Positions 5,649 to 5,961 of a stretch of 5,961 bases of DNA are shown here, one piece after another. The stretch covers positions 1 through 5,961 of the forward strand of contig CAMGSK010000095.1 in the NCBI GenBank assembly GCA_946061795.1, written 5' to 3'. Numbering within the stretch: the first letter of the stretch is position 1; each line of letters starts with the position of its first letter. The translations under genes were made by a program, and so were the position numbers. Source of the stretch: an uncultured Elusimicrobium sp. (lineage in GTDB: Bacteria; Elusimicrobiota; Elusimicrobia; Elusimicrobiales; Elusimicrobiaceae). The notes below the pieces were generated by a model. The model saw only the letters and a list, made by a program, of their open reading frames with translations. It did not search any database and was not told the origin of the DNA.

Positions 5649-5663
5649 CAAAAGTCTTTACCC

Positions 5664-5697
5664 AAAAAATCCCCCGCTTTATGCGGGGGATTTTTTT
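5664..5697 (+). terminator. Strong rho-independent terminator of the CpXC-nucleotidyltransferase operon
   Basis: A 14-bp uninterrupted stem (arms 5664-5677 and 5683-5696) with core TCCCCCGC/GCGGGGGA and a 5-nt loop is followed by a T run (5691-5697). It starts 15 nt after the stop. The A run on the other side means it could also stop transcription coming from the right on the minus strand. Confidence 0.95.
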
Positions 5698-5961
5698 GTT
5701 TGTTGGTTAATAGTTTCTCTTTGGGGCTTTGCCCCGTGCCCCACTTACTTTTTGACATTGCCGAATGTTCTTACCCCTTTTTCTGGCGGCAGAAAAAGGG
5801 GCGAAAAAGACCGCCCGCCAGCGGCTTATAAAACGGAATTTATGGCAGTGTTTTTACAACTCGCTAACGCTCAAACAAATAAAAACATATTTCCGCCCCA
5901 ACCCCATTTTATCGGCAAGCCGAAAGGCGGGAGAAACAACGAAAGAGGTATTCCTTCTTTT
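5698..5961. other. Structured non-coding tail, possible dispersed intergenic repeat
   Basis: No convincing gene is seen in these 264 nt, but base pairing is dense. A GGGGC/GCCCC hairpin lies at 5723-5735. GACATT (5754-5759) pairs with AATGTT (5764-5769). A perfect 12-bp stem joins CCCCTTTTTCTG (5774-5785) and its complement (5790-5801) over a GCGG loop. CCGC/GCGG lies at 5811-5824. A long-range pairing joins TGTTTTTA (5849-5856) and TAAAAACA (5880-5887) inside CGGAA/TTCCG (5834-5838, 5891-5895). TCGG/CCGA lies at 5912-5923. The minus frame from 5961 to 5710 has a single stop (5856-5854), so a decayed gene end cannot be excluded. The style is that of non-coding elements found in many copies between genes; whether it repeats cannot be tested in this window. 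Confidence 0.5.

Noticed and set aside
4443..5651. Minus-strand open frame of 402 codons, the longest in the window
   Set aside because: It is fully antisense to the nucleotidyltransferase with all its motifs, is rich in Gln/Phe/Arg as expected of a shadow, and starts inside the end of the real gene.
5857..5961. C-terminal end of a gene entering from the right on the minus strand (35 codons)
   Set aside because: The frame is open but short, lies within hairpin-rich sequence and has no family motif; it is mentioned within the structured tail rather than called.

Overview
The window carries six protein genes (one cut by the left edge), one tRNA gene and a structured non-coding tail. It looks like a bacterial chromosome backbone of moderate GC content. 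No integrase, transposase, CRISPR array or phage gene is visible. The organism cannot be fixed from sequence alone. The yebC-ruvC order is common to many bacterial phyla. A gut-type Elusimicrobiota lineage is my low-confidence guess from general gene style, and nothing here proves it.

Layout. Positions 1-1290 (minus strand) hold yebC followed by ruvC, a conserved pairing of a YebC/TACO1-family protein with the Holliday-junction resolvase. A GC hairpin lies between them. Positions 1367-2656 (plus strand) hold an AlkD-like DNA alkylation repair protein and, 3 nt later, a small two-helix membrane protein of unknown role. Positions 2657-2799 are non-coding and contain a tandem 11-nt repeat and a strong minus-strand terminator. 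This terminator ends a tRNA-Arg(UCG) gene at 2800-2872. Positions 2917-3828 (minus) encode a cation diffusion facilitator with a complete D-D-H-D metal site. Positions 3916-5648 (plus) form a two-gene operon: a CpXC-type zinc-motif protein whose stop codon overlaps the start of a class II tRNA nucleotidyltransferase/poly(A) polymerase family enzyme. A very strong terminator ends it at 5664-5697. The last 260 nt hold no convincing gene but are rich in hairpins and resemble a dispersed intergenic element.

Nucleic-acid maintenance recurs as a theme: junction resolution, base-lesion repair, tRNA 3'-end addition, a tRNA gene, and YebC. Apart from the two plus-strand pairs and yebC-ruvC, nothing ties the genes into one system, and I see no clear novel defence or mobile system. 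The points most worth a second look are three start codons that lack a Shine-Dalgarno sequence and sit 6-7 nt after a -10-like box (candidate leaderless genes), the translational coupling of the CpXC protein to the nucleotidyltransferase, and the structured tail.
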